The notes beneath the pieces are model-generated. The model was not told the DNA's origin and did no database searches. It saw nothing but the letters and a program-made list of their open reading frames with translations. 64,000 nt of DNA from CAMAUF01 sp046152925 (GTDB lineage: Bacteria > Chloroflexota > Dehalococcoidia > Tepidiformales > Tepidiformaceae). The stretch is taken from the NCBI GenBank assembly GCA_046152925.1, contig JBJXFX010000040.1:1-64000 (forward strand). Direction: 5' to 3'. Numbering within the stretch: the first letter of the stretch is position 1; each line of letters begins with the position of its first letter. This document shows positions 48,606 to 55,539 of this stretch, piece after piece. Both the position numbers and the translations under genes were made by a program.

Positions 48606-49106
48606 TCAGTGGACGGTGAGCGGCTCGCGAGGCAGTTCTCCAGCCAGAAGGGGCACCAGGATCCGCGGCAGTTCCCGGGGCACCATGGTTTCCGCGGCCG
48701 CGCGGATCTCCGCCAACGTCCACCAACGGAACTCCGTGACGATCTGCATCTCCAGGTCCTCATCCCAGGCGGCGCGGTCGAGCTCCGTCTCAGGCACGCG
48801 GACGAGGAAGTAGCGTTCCAGCGAGCGGATCCAGCGGTCGCGGAAGCGCCAGGTGTGTTCGCGATACCAGAGCCAGGGGCCGATCGCGGCGTGGATCGCT
48901 GTCTCTTCGAAGAGCTCGCGGGCGGCAGCTTGTTCGTGGGTTTCGCCGGGTTCAAGGCCGCCGCCGGGCGGGAACCAGAAGGGCTTGCCCGTCTCGTCGT
49001 CGAGCAAGTCCGTCGTGAAGAGGAGGACTCGATCGCGCTCGTCGAGGACGACGAGCCGCGCGGTCGGCCGAAGGATCGGGTCGTCGCGGTGTTCGCCGGG
49101 GATCAG
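48606..49106 (-). CDS. Nudix hydrolase, apparent CTG start coupled to Uma2 stop
   Basis: A 166-residue Nudix protein if read from CTG at 49106. The first strand (RPTARLVVLDERDRVLLF) lies upstream of the first TTG (49007), and no ATG, GTG or TTG precedes it in frame, so a non-canonical start is needed. CTG overlaps the Uma2 stop as CTGA, with CGGAGG about 10 nt upstream. The box reads GGLEPGE then RELFEETAI, with the usual Gly before the last residue as Ala. TWRFRDRWIRSLERYF is typical of the MutT-like RppH/CoA-type group. Substrate unknown. Confidence 0.75.
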   Translation of the reverse strand: MIPGEHRDDPILRPTARLVVLDERDRVLLFTTDLLDDETGKPFWFPPGGGLEPGETHEQAAARELFEETAIHAAIGPWLWYREHTWRFRDRWIRSLERYFLVRVPETELDRAAWDEDLEMQIVTEFRWWTLAEIRAAAETMVPRELPRILVPLLAGELPREPLTVH

Positions 49107-49690
49107 CTTCGACCGGCCTCCGTACCGGCGCCCGCGAAGAGATCCTCCAGTGGGAGCCGGAACCCCGGCATGACGTCCTCGCCATCAAGGGCGCCATCGC
49201 GCGGAACATATCGGGCATCCGAGGATGACGCGTGATAGACCCACGCATCCCGCGTATCCGGGAAGATCACCCAGATAAGTGGGACGCCCGCCTCACGGTA
49301 GTCGTTGAGCTTCTCTTGGAGGGCTCCGGCCTGGTCGTAGGTAGAGAGCACTTCGACCACAAGGTCCGGGACCACCGTGATCGCCCCGCGCTCGCTCCGG
49401 CTACGCGGGAGACGCCCTGGGCGATAAAACACCGTATCGGGCTTGCGCGCATGGTTGGGGGCGCCTGGCCAGCAGGCGATCAGGGTGTCGTTGGGGAATG
49501 GCAAGCCCTGCCCTTCGGTCCGACACCACAGCCAGATATGGCCATACACCTGACCGTTGAGCCACGACGACTTCTCACTCACGGCAGCCATCTCCTTGGG
49601 TTCGCCATGGATCAACTCCAATCCAGCGGTATCGGCGAGCTGTTCGAATTCCTCAAGTGTCATACGGCGCGTGGCGACTGCGGCAACCAT
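49103..49690 (-). CDS. Uma2-family PD-(D/E)XK-fold protein
   Basis: A 195-residue Uma2 protein. MTLEEFEQLADTAGLELIHGE starts the fold, RKPDTVFYRPGR and VPDLVVEVLSTYDQAGALQEKL carry the acidic residues and the lysine, and DYREAGVPLIWVIFPDTRDAWVY closes the core. AGGAGG lies before the ATG at 49690. The stop overlaps the next gene's apparent CTG start, so both are probably translated from one message. It is divergent in sequence from the other Uma2 genes here. Confidence 0.87.
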   Translation of the reverse strand: MVAAVATRRMTLEEFEQLADTAGLELIHGEPKEMAAVSEKSSWLNGQVYGHIWLWCRTEGQGLPFPNDTLIACWPGAPNHARKPDTVFYRPGRLPRSRSERGAITVVPDLVVEVLSTYDQAGALQEKLNDYREAGVPLIWVIFPDTRDAWVYHASSSDARYVPRDGALDGEDVMPGFRLPLEDLFAGAGTEAGRS

Positions 49691-49729
49691 CACTGCCTCC
49701 TGCAGGGCATTCTACCAGACTGGCCCCGC

Positions 49730-50893
49730 CTACCCGTAGACGAGATTGCGGTCCAACATTGCACGGCTGATGACGACGCGCTGCACCTGACTCGTGCCTT
49801 CAACGATCATGAGCTGGCGGGCGTCGCGGTAGTGGCGTTCGAGCGGGTGGTCCTTCATGTACCCCTGCGCCCCGAGCACTTGGAGCGCGTTCGATGCCAC
49901 CCGGTTCGCCATCTCGGTCGCGAACGCCTTTGCGATCGAGAGGTTGTGGGCGTACTCGCGCGAGTACTTGCCTTGGTCGACCAACCAGGCCGCCTTGTAG
50001 ACCAAGTTCCGGGCCGCCTCCACCTCGATCGCCATGTCCGCGAACATGAACTGGATCGCCTCGAAATCCGCGACGGTGCTGCCGAAAGCCTGACGCGTCC
50101 GCGCCCATTCGAGGGCATAGGCGATGCACCCTTCGGCGAGCCCGATGCCGCGGGCGCCGACCGTGGGACGCATACTATTTAAGGTAAGCATCGCGTGGTT
50201 GAAACCGTTGCCTTCGACGCCGCCGAGGAGGTTCGCGGCGGGGACGCGGACATCCTGAAAGCTGAAGTGGGCTGTCGGCACGCTGCGGACGCCCATCTTG
50301 TCGTCGGTCCGGTCGATGTGGACACCGGGGGCGTGGGCGTCGACGACGAAGGCGCTGATCCCCTTCGGGCCTGGACCGCCGGTGCGGGCGAAGACCGTCA
50401 GGTAGTCGGCGACGGTGCCGCCGGAGATGTAGACCTTGTTCCCGTTGAGGATGTAGTCGTCGCCATCGCGGACAGCGCGGGTCTTGAGGTTGGCGGCGTC
50501 GGAGCCGTTGTCGGGCTCGGTCAGGCAGAAGGCGCCCTTGGTCGCGCCTTCGGCTGCGGCGGGAAGGTAGCGCTGGTGCTGTTCGGGCGTCCCGCCGAAG
50601 ACAATGGGGCGATTCGGCAGGCCCGTGAGGACGAGCATGAGGCCGGCGCCGCACTCGAACTTGGCGACCTCTTCGATGGCGAGGCAGAGCGGCAGGATGC
50701 CGTTGCCCGTGCCGCCCATCGCCTCCGGGATCGCCATCCCGAGAAGGCCCGACTTGCGGAAGGCGTCGAAAAAGTCGTGGGGGTATTGGCCGGTCTCGTC
50801 GACTTCCTTGGCACGCGGCGCGATCACGTCGCGGGCGATGCGGCGGGCGGTGTCCTTGATCAGGCGGTGCTCTTCGCTGAGCTCGAAATCCAT
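49730..50893 (-). CDS. Acyl-CoA dehydrogenase
   Basis: A 387-residue FAD enzyme that desaturates acyl-CoA at C2-C3 and passes electrons to ETF. CLTEPDNGSDAANLKT, YISGGTVADYLTVFAR, RQAFGSTVADFEAIQFMFADM and a C-terminal MIVEGTSQVQR (catalytic Glu) are diagnostic. Length is normal. GGAGGAC lies just before the ATG. It could serve fatty acid or branched-chain acyl-CoA oxidation. No etf genes are nearby. Confidence 0.95.
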   Translation of the reverse strand: MDFELSEEHRLIKDTARRIARDVIAPRAKEVDETGQYPHDFFDAFRKSGLLGMAIPEAMGGTGNGILPLCLAIEEVAKFECGAGLMLVLTGLPNRPIVFGGTPEQHQRYLPAAAEGATKGAFCLTEPDNGSDAANLKTRAVRDGDDYILNGNKVYISGGTVADYLTVFARTGGPGPKGISAFVVDAHAPGVHIDRTDDKMGVRSVPTAHFSFQDVRVPAANLLGGVEGNGFNHAMLTLNSMRPTVGARGIGLAEGCIAYALEWARTRQAFGSTVADFEAIQFMFADMAIEVEAARNLVYKAAWLVDQGKYSREYAHNLSIAKAFATEMANRVASNALQVLGAQGYMKDHPLERHYRDARQLMIVEGTSQVQRVVISRAMLDRNLVYG

Positions 50894-50962
50894 ATCGGCG
50901 TCCTCCAGGCGTGAGGCGCCAGTGTACCCGGAGCACGCGAGACCAGCCGAACTGGCGCGGTG

Positions 50963-51280
50963 TTAGGCGGGGGTGATGGTCGGCAACCAGCAGGGGCTGA
51001 ACGGGTTCCGGAGGCGGGAGCGCATGCTCGCGGCTTCGACCGCGCGGCGCTGCCAGCCACGCGAGGGCGCCATCGCCCGGATCGAGTAGATCACCGAGCC
51101 CGACCGCTCGACGACGCTGAGGACGACGGCGAGCGACTGGAGCGGCTCGACGTAGAGGCCCTCGACCGTCCGGGCGGCGAACTCGGCGACGCCCTCGGCC
51201 TCAAGGAGCGCCGGAAGGCTCGCCGGGACATCTTCCAATTCGATCACGAATGCGCGCGGAGGAAATGCGAAGAGGCTCAT
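50963..51280 (-). CDS. Hypothetical protein (105 aa)
   Basis: A 105-residue protein with no family that I recognise. It opens MSLFAFPPRAFVIELEDVPASLPALLEAEG, has a helix-strand-like middle (VEPLQSLAVVLSVVERSGSVIY) and a basic C-terminus (RGWQRRAVEAASMRSRLRNP). GAGGTGC before the ATG at 51280 is a reasonable Shine-Dalgarno. No signal peptide or membrane helix. Real but of unknown role. Confidence 0.5.
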   Translation of the reverse strand: MSLFAFPPRAFVIELEDVPASLPALLEAEGVAEFAARTVEGLYVEPLQSLAVVLSVVERSGSVIYSIRAMAPSRGWQRRAVEAASMRSRLRNPFSPCWLPTITPA

Positions 51281-51333
51281 CTGGTGCACCTCGCGTGGCC
51301 CTGGGGCCGTGTGCATTGAGGATGGCCGTCAAC

Positions 51334-51565
51334 GCCAGCGAAGTGCTGGCCACCGCTGCTGGCTTCCGCGATTCCACGGAGTTGCAACCCTGTCCACCGC
51401 TTCCCGGCAGACGCCGGTGATGTGAGGTGGGAAGCGGTCATTTGCCCCGCCCGCTCCCGCCTGGTCGCCTTTGTGCTGGTCATTTTTCGCCCCATGTGGC
51501 GGACTGACACTCCGCCATACGGGGATCGACGGCAGGCGGAGCGCGGAGAACAGGGGTCTCCGCGC
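51334..51565. other. Gene-free stretch with four consecutive hairpins
   Basis: 51281-51618 has no gene. It holds GCCAGC/GCTGGC (51334-51339, 51345-51350), ACCGCTTCCC/GGGAAGCGGT (51396-51405, 51429-51438), a 14-bp stem with two non-Watson-Crick positions (51490-51503, 51511-51524), and the perfect 9-bp GCGCGGAGA/TCTCCGCGC (51541-51549, 51557-51565). Several could be terminators for the minus-strand operon that ends at 51619, or together they may be a structured RNA. Confidence 0.45.
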
Positions 51566-51618
51566 GACTGCTACGTGGTCGTCACCGGTGTCACCGAAGG
51601 GTGACGAAGACGCCGCAC

Positions 51619-52101
51619 CTAGAAGGCCCCGGTGCGCCCCAGGACCATGAGCACGGCGATGCCGATGATCGAGAGGCCAAGGAAGCCGCCGATGGGTTGG
51701 ATCTTCTTCGACTCGGCCAGATAGGCGGCCGGGAACGACGCGTTGTCAGCGACGCCGTCCAACGCCTTGATCGCGCGGACCGTGATCGGGCCGATGACGA
51801 AGATGGCGACGGCCGCCATCACGACGTACCACATGATCGCGATCATCAACCAGACGGGGAAGTCGTCCTTATAGCCCGTCTGGTCCTCGAAGATGAGGCC
51901 GAGGCCGAAGAGGAAGACGAGCCCGATCGCTGGATAGACGACCATCTTGTCGAGCCGCCGGATGAACTGAAGGGCGAAGCGTGTCTGCGCGACGCCGCTG
52001 CGTTCGGCGTAACCCTGGAGGAATGGATAGGTGAAGGTGACGCCGAAACCGACGATGACGGAGACCAAGTGCAAACTGAGGAGGATGCGGTAGCTCTCCA
52101 C
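51619..52101 (-). CDS. DUF2269-family integral membrane protein
   Basis: A 160-residue protein with four membrane helices: LLSLHLVSVIVGFGVTFTYP, VVYPAIGLVFLFGLGLIF, VWLMIAIMWYVVMAAVAIFVIG and IGGFLGLSIIGIAVLMVLG. The HLxSxxxGFG pattern with a conserved His and the late YPxxGLxFxFG segment match DUF2269. Function unknown; related proteins may handle heme or metals. AGGAGG lies before the GTG start. Last gene of a minus-strand run starting at 55501. Confidence 0.8.
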   Translation of the reverse strand: MESYRILLSLHLVSVIVGFGVTFTYPFLQGYAERSGVAQTRFALQFIRRLDKMVVYPAIGLVFLFGLGLIFEDQTGYKDDFPVWLMIAIMWYVVMAAVAIFVIGPITVRAIKALDGVADNASFPAAYLAESKKIQPIGGFLGLSIIGIAVLMVLGRTGAF

Positions 52102-52155
52102 GGGGACCTCCTGAAGGTACGTGGATCATACCGTCACCGGGCCATGGGGCACGCC

Positions 52156-52797
52156 CTACTTGGGGCGCGGGGCATCGTCGAGGGCGCCGGGCACGATCAC
52201 GATGACGGCGTCCTTCTTGGCCAGCTCGACGCGCTGCTCGTAGGTGAGGTCTGGGTGCGCGCTTCCGAAGCGCCCGGCGAGCACGAAGCGCGCATACACG
52301 ATGCGGATCACCGGGTGCGTCGCGGCCTGCGCCTCGGGCACTCGCAGTGCCAACAAGGTGGCGCGTAGGACGTCCGCTACCTGGCTTTCGGGGTCCTGAA
52401 GATGGCTCGTGAGGCCGGCGAAGATCGTCTGCGAGACCTCGTCCTCCGTCACCGTGATGCCTTCGCGGAGGGCCGCCTGGGCGAAGAGGACCTGTTCGAT
52501 GTTCTTCTGGAGGGCCTCCTCGCGAGTCTGGGGCGCGCGGGCTTCGCCCGCCTGGTCCCGCGGCCCGAGCGCCCCAACCGCCTCCATGATGAGCACCGAA
52601 CGGCGCAGGATCGGCTCGCCGTTGACGGTCGCGACGACGAGATCTCCGGCAGGGTCGCGGGAGATTGTGGCCAACTCCTCGATCACGGATTGCTGCTCGG
52701 TCGACGGCCCAAAGAACACCCAGATCACCAACGCGACCGCGGCCGCGGCCGCCAGCGCCCCTGCGATGGCCATCCTCCCCGTCGCCAACCTGGTCAC
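52156..52797 (-). CDS. Membrane-anchored SurA N-terminal-like chaperone protein
   Basis: A 213-residue exported protein. One N-terminal hydrophobic helix (about 9-29) is followed by DLVVATVNGEPILRRSVLIMEAV, EEALQKNIEQVLFAQAALREGITVTEDEV, the SurA/PrsA N-terminal chaperone fold. No parvulin isomerase domain follows; the rest is helical to RPK. It may assist folding outside the membrane. The GTG start overlaps the stop of the SDR remnant as GTGA, implying coupled translation. Confidence 0.72.
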   Translation of the reverse strand: MTRLATGRMAIAGALAAAAAVALVIWVFFGPSTEQQSVIEELATISRDPAGDLVVATVNGEPILRRSVLIMEAVGALGPRDQAGEARAPQTREEALQKNIEQVLFAQAALREGITVTEDEVSQTIFAGLTSHLQDPESQVADVLRATLLALRVPEAQAATHPVIRIVYARFVLAGRFGSAHPDLTYEQRVELAKKDAVIVIVPGALDDAPRPK

Positions 52798-53003
52798 GAC
52801 CCCGCGACGCTATAGCCCGAGTCCACCATCAGCTGATGCGCGAGGATGAAGTCGGCGTCGCTGCTCAAGAGGAAGGCGCAGGCTTTCGCGATGTCTTCGG
52901 GCTGGCAGAGGCGGCCCGAGCCGGCAAAGTGCTCCGCGCAGGCCGCGCCAATCCCCGAGGCCGCGCCCGTGATGACGATGCTCTTCCCGGCGAGGTCCGG
53001 CAT
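52794..53003 (-). pseudogene. Short-chain dehydrogenase with large in-frame internal deletion
   Basis: A 69-residue frame that joins the first 29 residues of an SDR (DLAGKSIVITGAASGIGAA, cofactor glycine motif) directly to the last 39 (QPEDIAKACAFLLSSDADF, then a VDSGYSV end). The middle 180 or so residues, including the catalytic Ser and YxxxK, are gone, but the frame is kept and the stop overlaps the next start. It cannot be a working dehydrogenase; it may persist only as a leader for the SurA-like gene. Confidence 0.8.
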
Positions 53004-53049
53004 GTGCGCCCCCTTTGCTACGAATGGGGTGATCCTACCGGCAGCGGCG

Positions 53050-54159
53050 CTATTCGAACCGGTCGAGAAGCTCGTGCGCCGCGAGATCTTCAACGGCGGT
53101 CGCGCTGCGCAACGCCATCGCCTTGGCGAGCTCGATGGCGCGCTCGTTCGCGAGGTCGACGGTGCCGCCTCCGATCACCGGGTAGGCGAGGGCGAAGAGG
53201 ACGGTGCCACGGTAGTCGTCCCAAAGCTCGTCCCAGATGTAGCCGGTGACGCCGCCAGCTTCGAGCGCCGCCAGGTACTCGCGAAGGAGCGGCACCTCGA
53301 TCTCGCGGCGGAGTGCCGGGTCGAGGCTCTGGCTGAGGAAGTAGCCGATGTCGAACAGGCCCGTGGACTTGAGGAGGAGCTGCCAGTCGAGCCAGGTGAT
53401 ACCCGGAGAGCCGTCCAGCCGCCCGAAGACGATGTTGTCGAGCCGCGGGTCGGCGTGCACCACGGTCATCGGCCGTGATTCCGCCCATTTGAGGGCAGCC
53501 AGCATCTTCGCGCCGAGGGCCGGGAGGAGGGCCCGTTGGTAGTCGTTCAGCGCGCTGCCGAAGTTTGCGAGGAACGGCTGCTGCGCCATCAGGAAGGCGC
53601 CGTGTACCGGCTGGACAAGCGGGCTCGTCGGGCCTGGGATCCAATCGAGCGCGTCGAGCTTCGGCGACTGCCAAAACGCCGCGTGGAGCTTGGCGAGGTC
53701 GATGACGACCTCGCGCGCCTCTTCCGCCGTGGTCCCGGCGAGTTGGTCGCCAAGCCGCAGACCGCCAAGGTCCTCAAGGAGGAGCACGTACTTGATTTGG
53801 GCCGGCTCCATGTCTGTGTAGAAGCAGCGTGCGGTCGTGAGCGGCACGTCGCCGCGGAGGTCGCGATAGAAGCGGGTCTCCTTTTCGTAGAAGCCGAGCA
53901 TCTGGGCGATGCCGCGCGTCGCCGGGTCGGCCGTCGGGATCTTCAAGATGACGGTCTTCGGCGCCCCGGCCTCGGCCTTGTCGTAGGTCAGCATCAGGCG
54001 GGTCAGTTCGCCGAGGAGGCCGACGCCAGTCCCGATCCGTTCGCCTTCGAGCGCGACGACCCGCGCATCATGGATGACGCCCGAATGGCGGAGGGCCGCG
54101 GTGACCCAGGGAGCGTCGACGTCGGAGGTAAACTGCGGGAGCGGGGGGCGAGCGTGCAT
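53050..54159 (-). CDS. APH/EcKinase-like phosphotransferase
   Basis: A 369-residue kinase-fold protein. TVILKIPT gives the ATP-binding Lys, LLLEDLGGLRLGDQLAG the hinge, VVHADPRLDNIVF the catalytic loop (HxDxxxxN) and WLDWQLLLKSTGLFDIGYFLS the metal site (DWQ in place of DFD). Relatives phosphorylate aminoglycosides, choline, macrolides or unknown small molecules. The ATG at 54159 has AAAGGA upstream; an earlier ATG at 54189 is possible. It lies 31 bp downstream of the ABC1 gene. Confidence 0.83.
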   Translation of the reverse strand: MHARPPLPQFTSDVDAPWVTAALRHSGVIHDARVVALEGERIGTGVGLLGELTRLMLTYDKAEAGAPKTVILKIPTADPATRGIAQMLGFYEKETRFYRDLRGDVPLTTARCFYTDMEPAQIKYVLLLEDLGGLRLGDQLAGTTAEEAREVVIDLAKLHAAFWQSPKLDALDWIPGPTSPLVQPVHGAFLMAQQPFLANFGSALNDYQRALLPALGAKMLAALKWAESRPMTVVHADPRLDNIVFGRLDGSPGITWLDWQLLLKSTGLFDIGYFLSQSLDPALRREIEVPLLREYLAALEAGGVTGYIWDELWDDYRGTVLFALAYPVIGGGTVDLANERAIELAKAMALRSATAVEDLAAHELLDRFE

Positions 54160-54190
54160 CTGGGCGTCCTTTAATAACGTGCCGTTCATC

Positions 54191-55501
54191 TTAACCGGGT
54201 TGCGAATCCGCCATCGACGGTGACTCCGCGAGGACGCGCTCGGCGTGTGGGCGAAGCATCTGCATCGGGCTGAGGGGCGCGCCGAGGGTGGCGCAGACGC
54301 CGCGCAAGAGGCCGACAACGCGACCGAGCAACACAAGGTCGCCGGGGATCGCCTCGATCGGGTTGGCGCGGACCGCTTGGCGGCGGCCGCCAAAGCCGCC
54401 TTCGCCGCCCCCGGCCGGGCGCGCATCGAAAAACAGCTGCATCAGCGGGAAGATTTCGGCCGGGTCGTCGCTCTTCGTCTTGAGGCCGAGTTCGCGGCAG
54501 GCCGCGACGAGCTCTGGCCCGTTGCGGCTGGCGGCGGCGACGACCAAGCGGGCGAAGCCGCGCCGCGAGGCCTCCGGTAGCTCCTTCGTGAGGCCGAAGT
54601 CGAGCAAGCCGATGCGTCCATCGGGCAGGACGAGGATGTTGCCGGGGTGTGGGTCGGCTTGGAAGAGCCCGTCGATCAGGATCTGGTGGCCGTACGCTTC
54701 GGTAATCGTCTGGGCGAGGCGAGCGCCGTCGAGCCCCGATGCGGCGCGCTTCGCGGCGGCGTCGAGCAGGCGTTCGCCCTCCAGGAAGGTGGTCACGAGC
54801 ACTTTGCCGGCCGAGTGGCTCGCGACCACCTCCGGCAAGACGACGCCGGGCAAGCCCGCGAGGTTCGCCGCGACGCGCGACGTGAGCGCCGCCTCGCGGC
54901 GGAAGTCCAGCTCCAAGGGCACCTGTGAAGCGATCTCGTTGACGATCGAACGGTAGTCGACGTTCGGCTCCCGCCGGGCGACGAGGCCGACTATCCGCTT
55001 GAGGTTGCGGACGTCGAGCCCGACGAGCCGCGCGACCTCCGGATATTGGACCTTGACGGCGACGGAGCGGCCATCGGCCAGGGTCGCGCGGTGCACCTGG
55101 GCCAGCGAAGCGGCGGCGAGCGGCTGGTCGTCGAAGGTGGCGAAGAGCGCCGCCACCGGCTTGCCGAGATCGTGCTCGATCGTGGCGCGGACCTGGGCGA
55201 CAGGGCGGGGCGGGACGCGGTCCTGGAGGCGCGAGAGCGACTTCGAATACGCCGCCGGGACGAGGTCGGTGCGCGTCCCAATGAACTGGCCGGACTTGAT
55301 GTAGAGGCCCTTGAGGCCGGTCGCCAACCCGTAGAGCGCTTCCGCGGCGCGTTCGTGTTGGGCGTCCCAGGCGGCGTTGGCGGCCTCGGGGCTCAGCTTG
55401 GCAGCGCGCCGTTGCGTGCGCTTGTAGCCGAAATAGATGGCCGCGCCCGTCCGCGCGACCCGCAGACTGCGGCGGGCCCGAGTCACTCCGTCGAACGCCA
55501 T
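54191..55501 (-). CDS. ABC1/AarF (UbiB-like) atypical kinase family protein
   Basis: A 436-residue ABC1/ADCK family protein. KxGQ motif GLYIKSGQFIGTRTDLVP, the Ala-rich loop AAASLAQVHRATLADG, VAVKVQYPEV (Lys), ELDFRREA, and LFQADPHPGNILV and GLLDFGLTKELP (metal site) are all in order. Bacterial members support quinone synthesis or lipid handling, with weak ATPase activity. GGAGGGAG lies before the ATG. First gene of the minus-strand run to 51619. Confidence 0.93.
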   Translation of the reverse strand: MAFDGVTRARRSLRVARTGAAIYFGYKRTQRRAAKLSPEAANAAWDAQHERAAEALYGLATGLKGLYIKSGQFIGTRTDLVPAAYSKSLSRLQDRVPPRPVAQVRATIEHDLGKPVAALFATFDDQPLAAASLAQVHRATLADGRSVAVKVQYPEVARLVGLDVRNLKRIVGLVARREPNVDYRSIVNEIASQVPLELDFRREAALTSRVAANLAGLPGVVLPEVVASHSAGKVLVTTFLEGERLLDAAAKRAASGLDGARLAQTITEAYGHQILIDGLFQADPHPGNILVLPDGRIGLLDFGLTKELPEASRRGFARLVVAAASRNGPELVAACRELGLKTKSDDPAEIFPLMQLFFDARPAGGGEGGFGGRRQAVRANPIEAIPGDLVLLGRVVGLLRGVCATLGAPLSPMQMLRPHAERVLAESPSMADSQPG

Positions 55502-55539
55502 TCGGCTCCCTCCGGAATGAGCATCGGGCCCGCTGCTCC

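Noticed and set aside
48952..49248. Another minus-strand frame across the Uma2/Nudix border that has an ATG
   Set aside because: It is Arg/Pro-rich with no domain; the Nudix strand 1 reads in a different frame.
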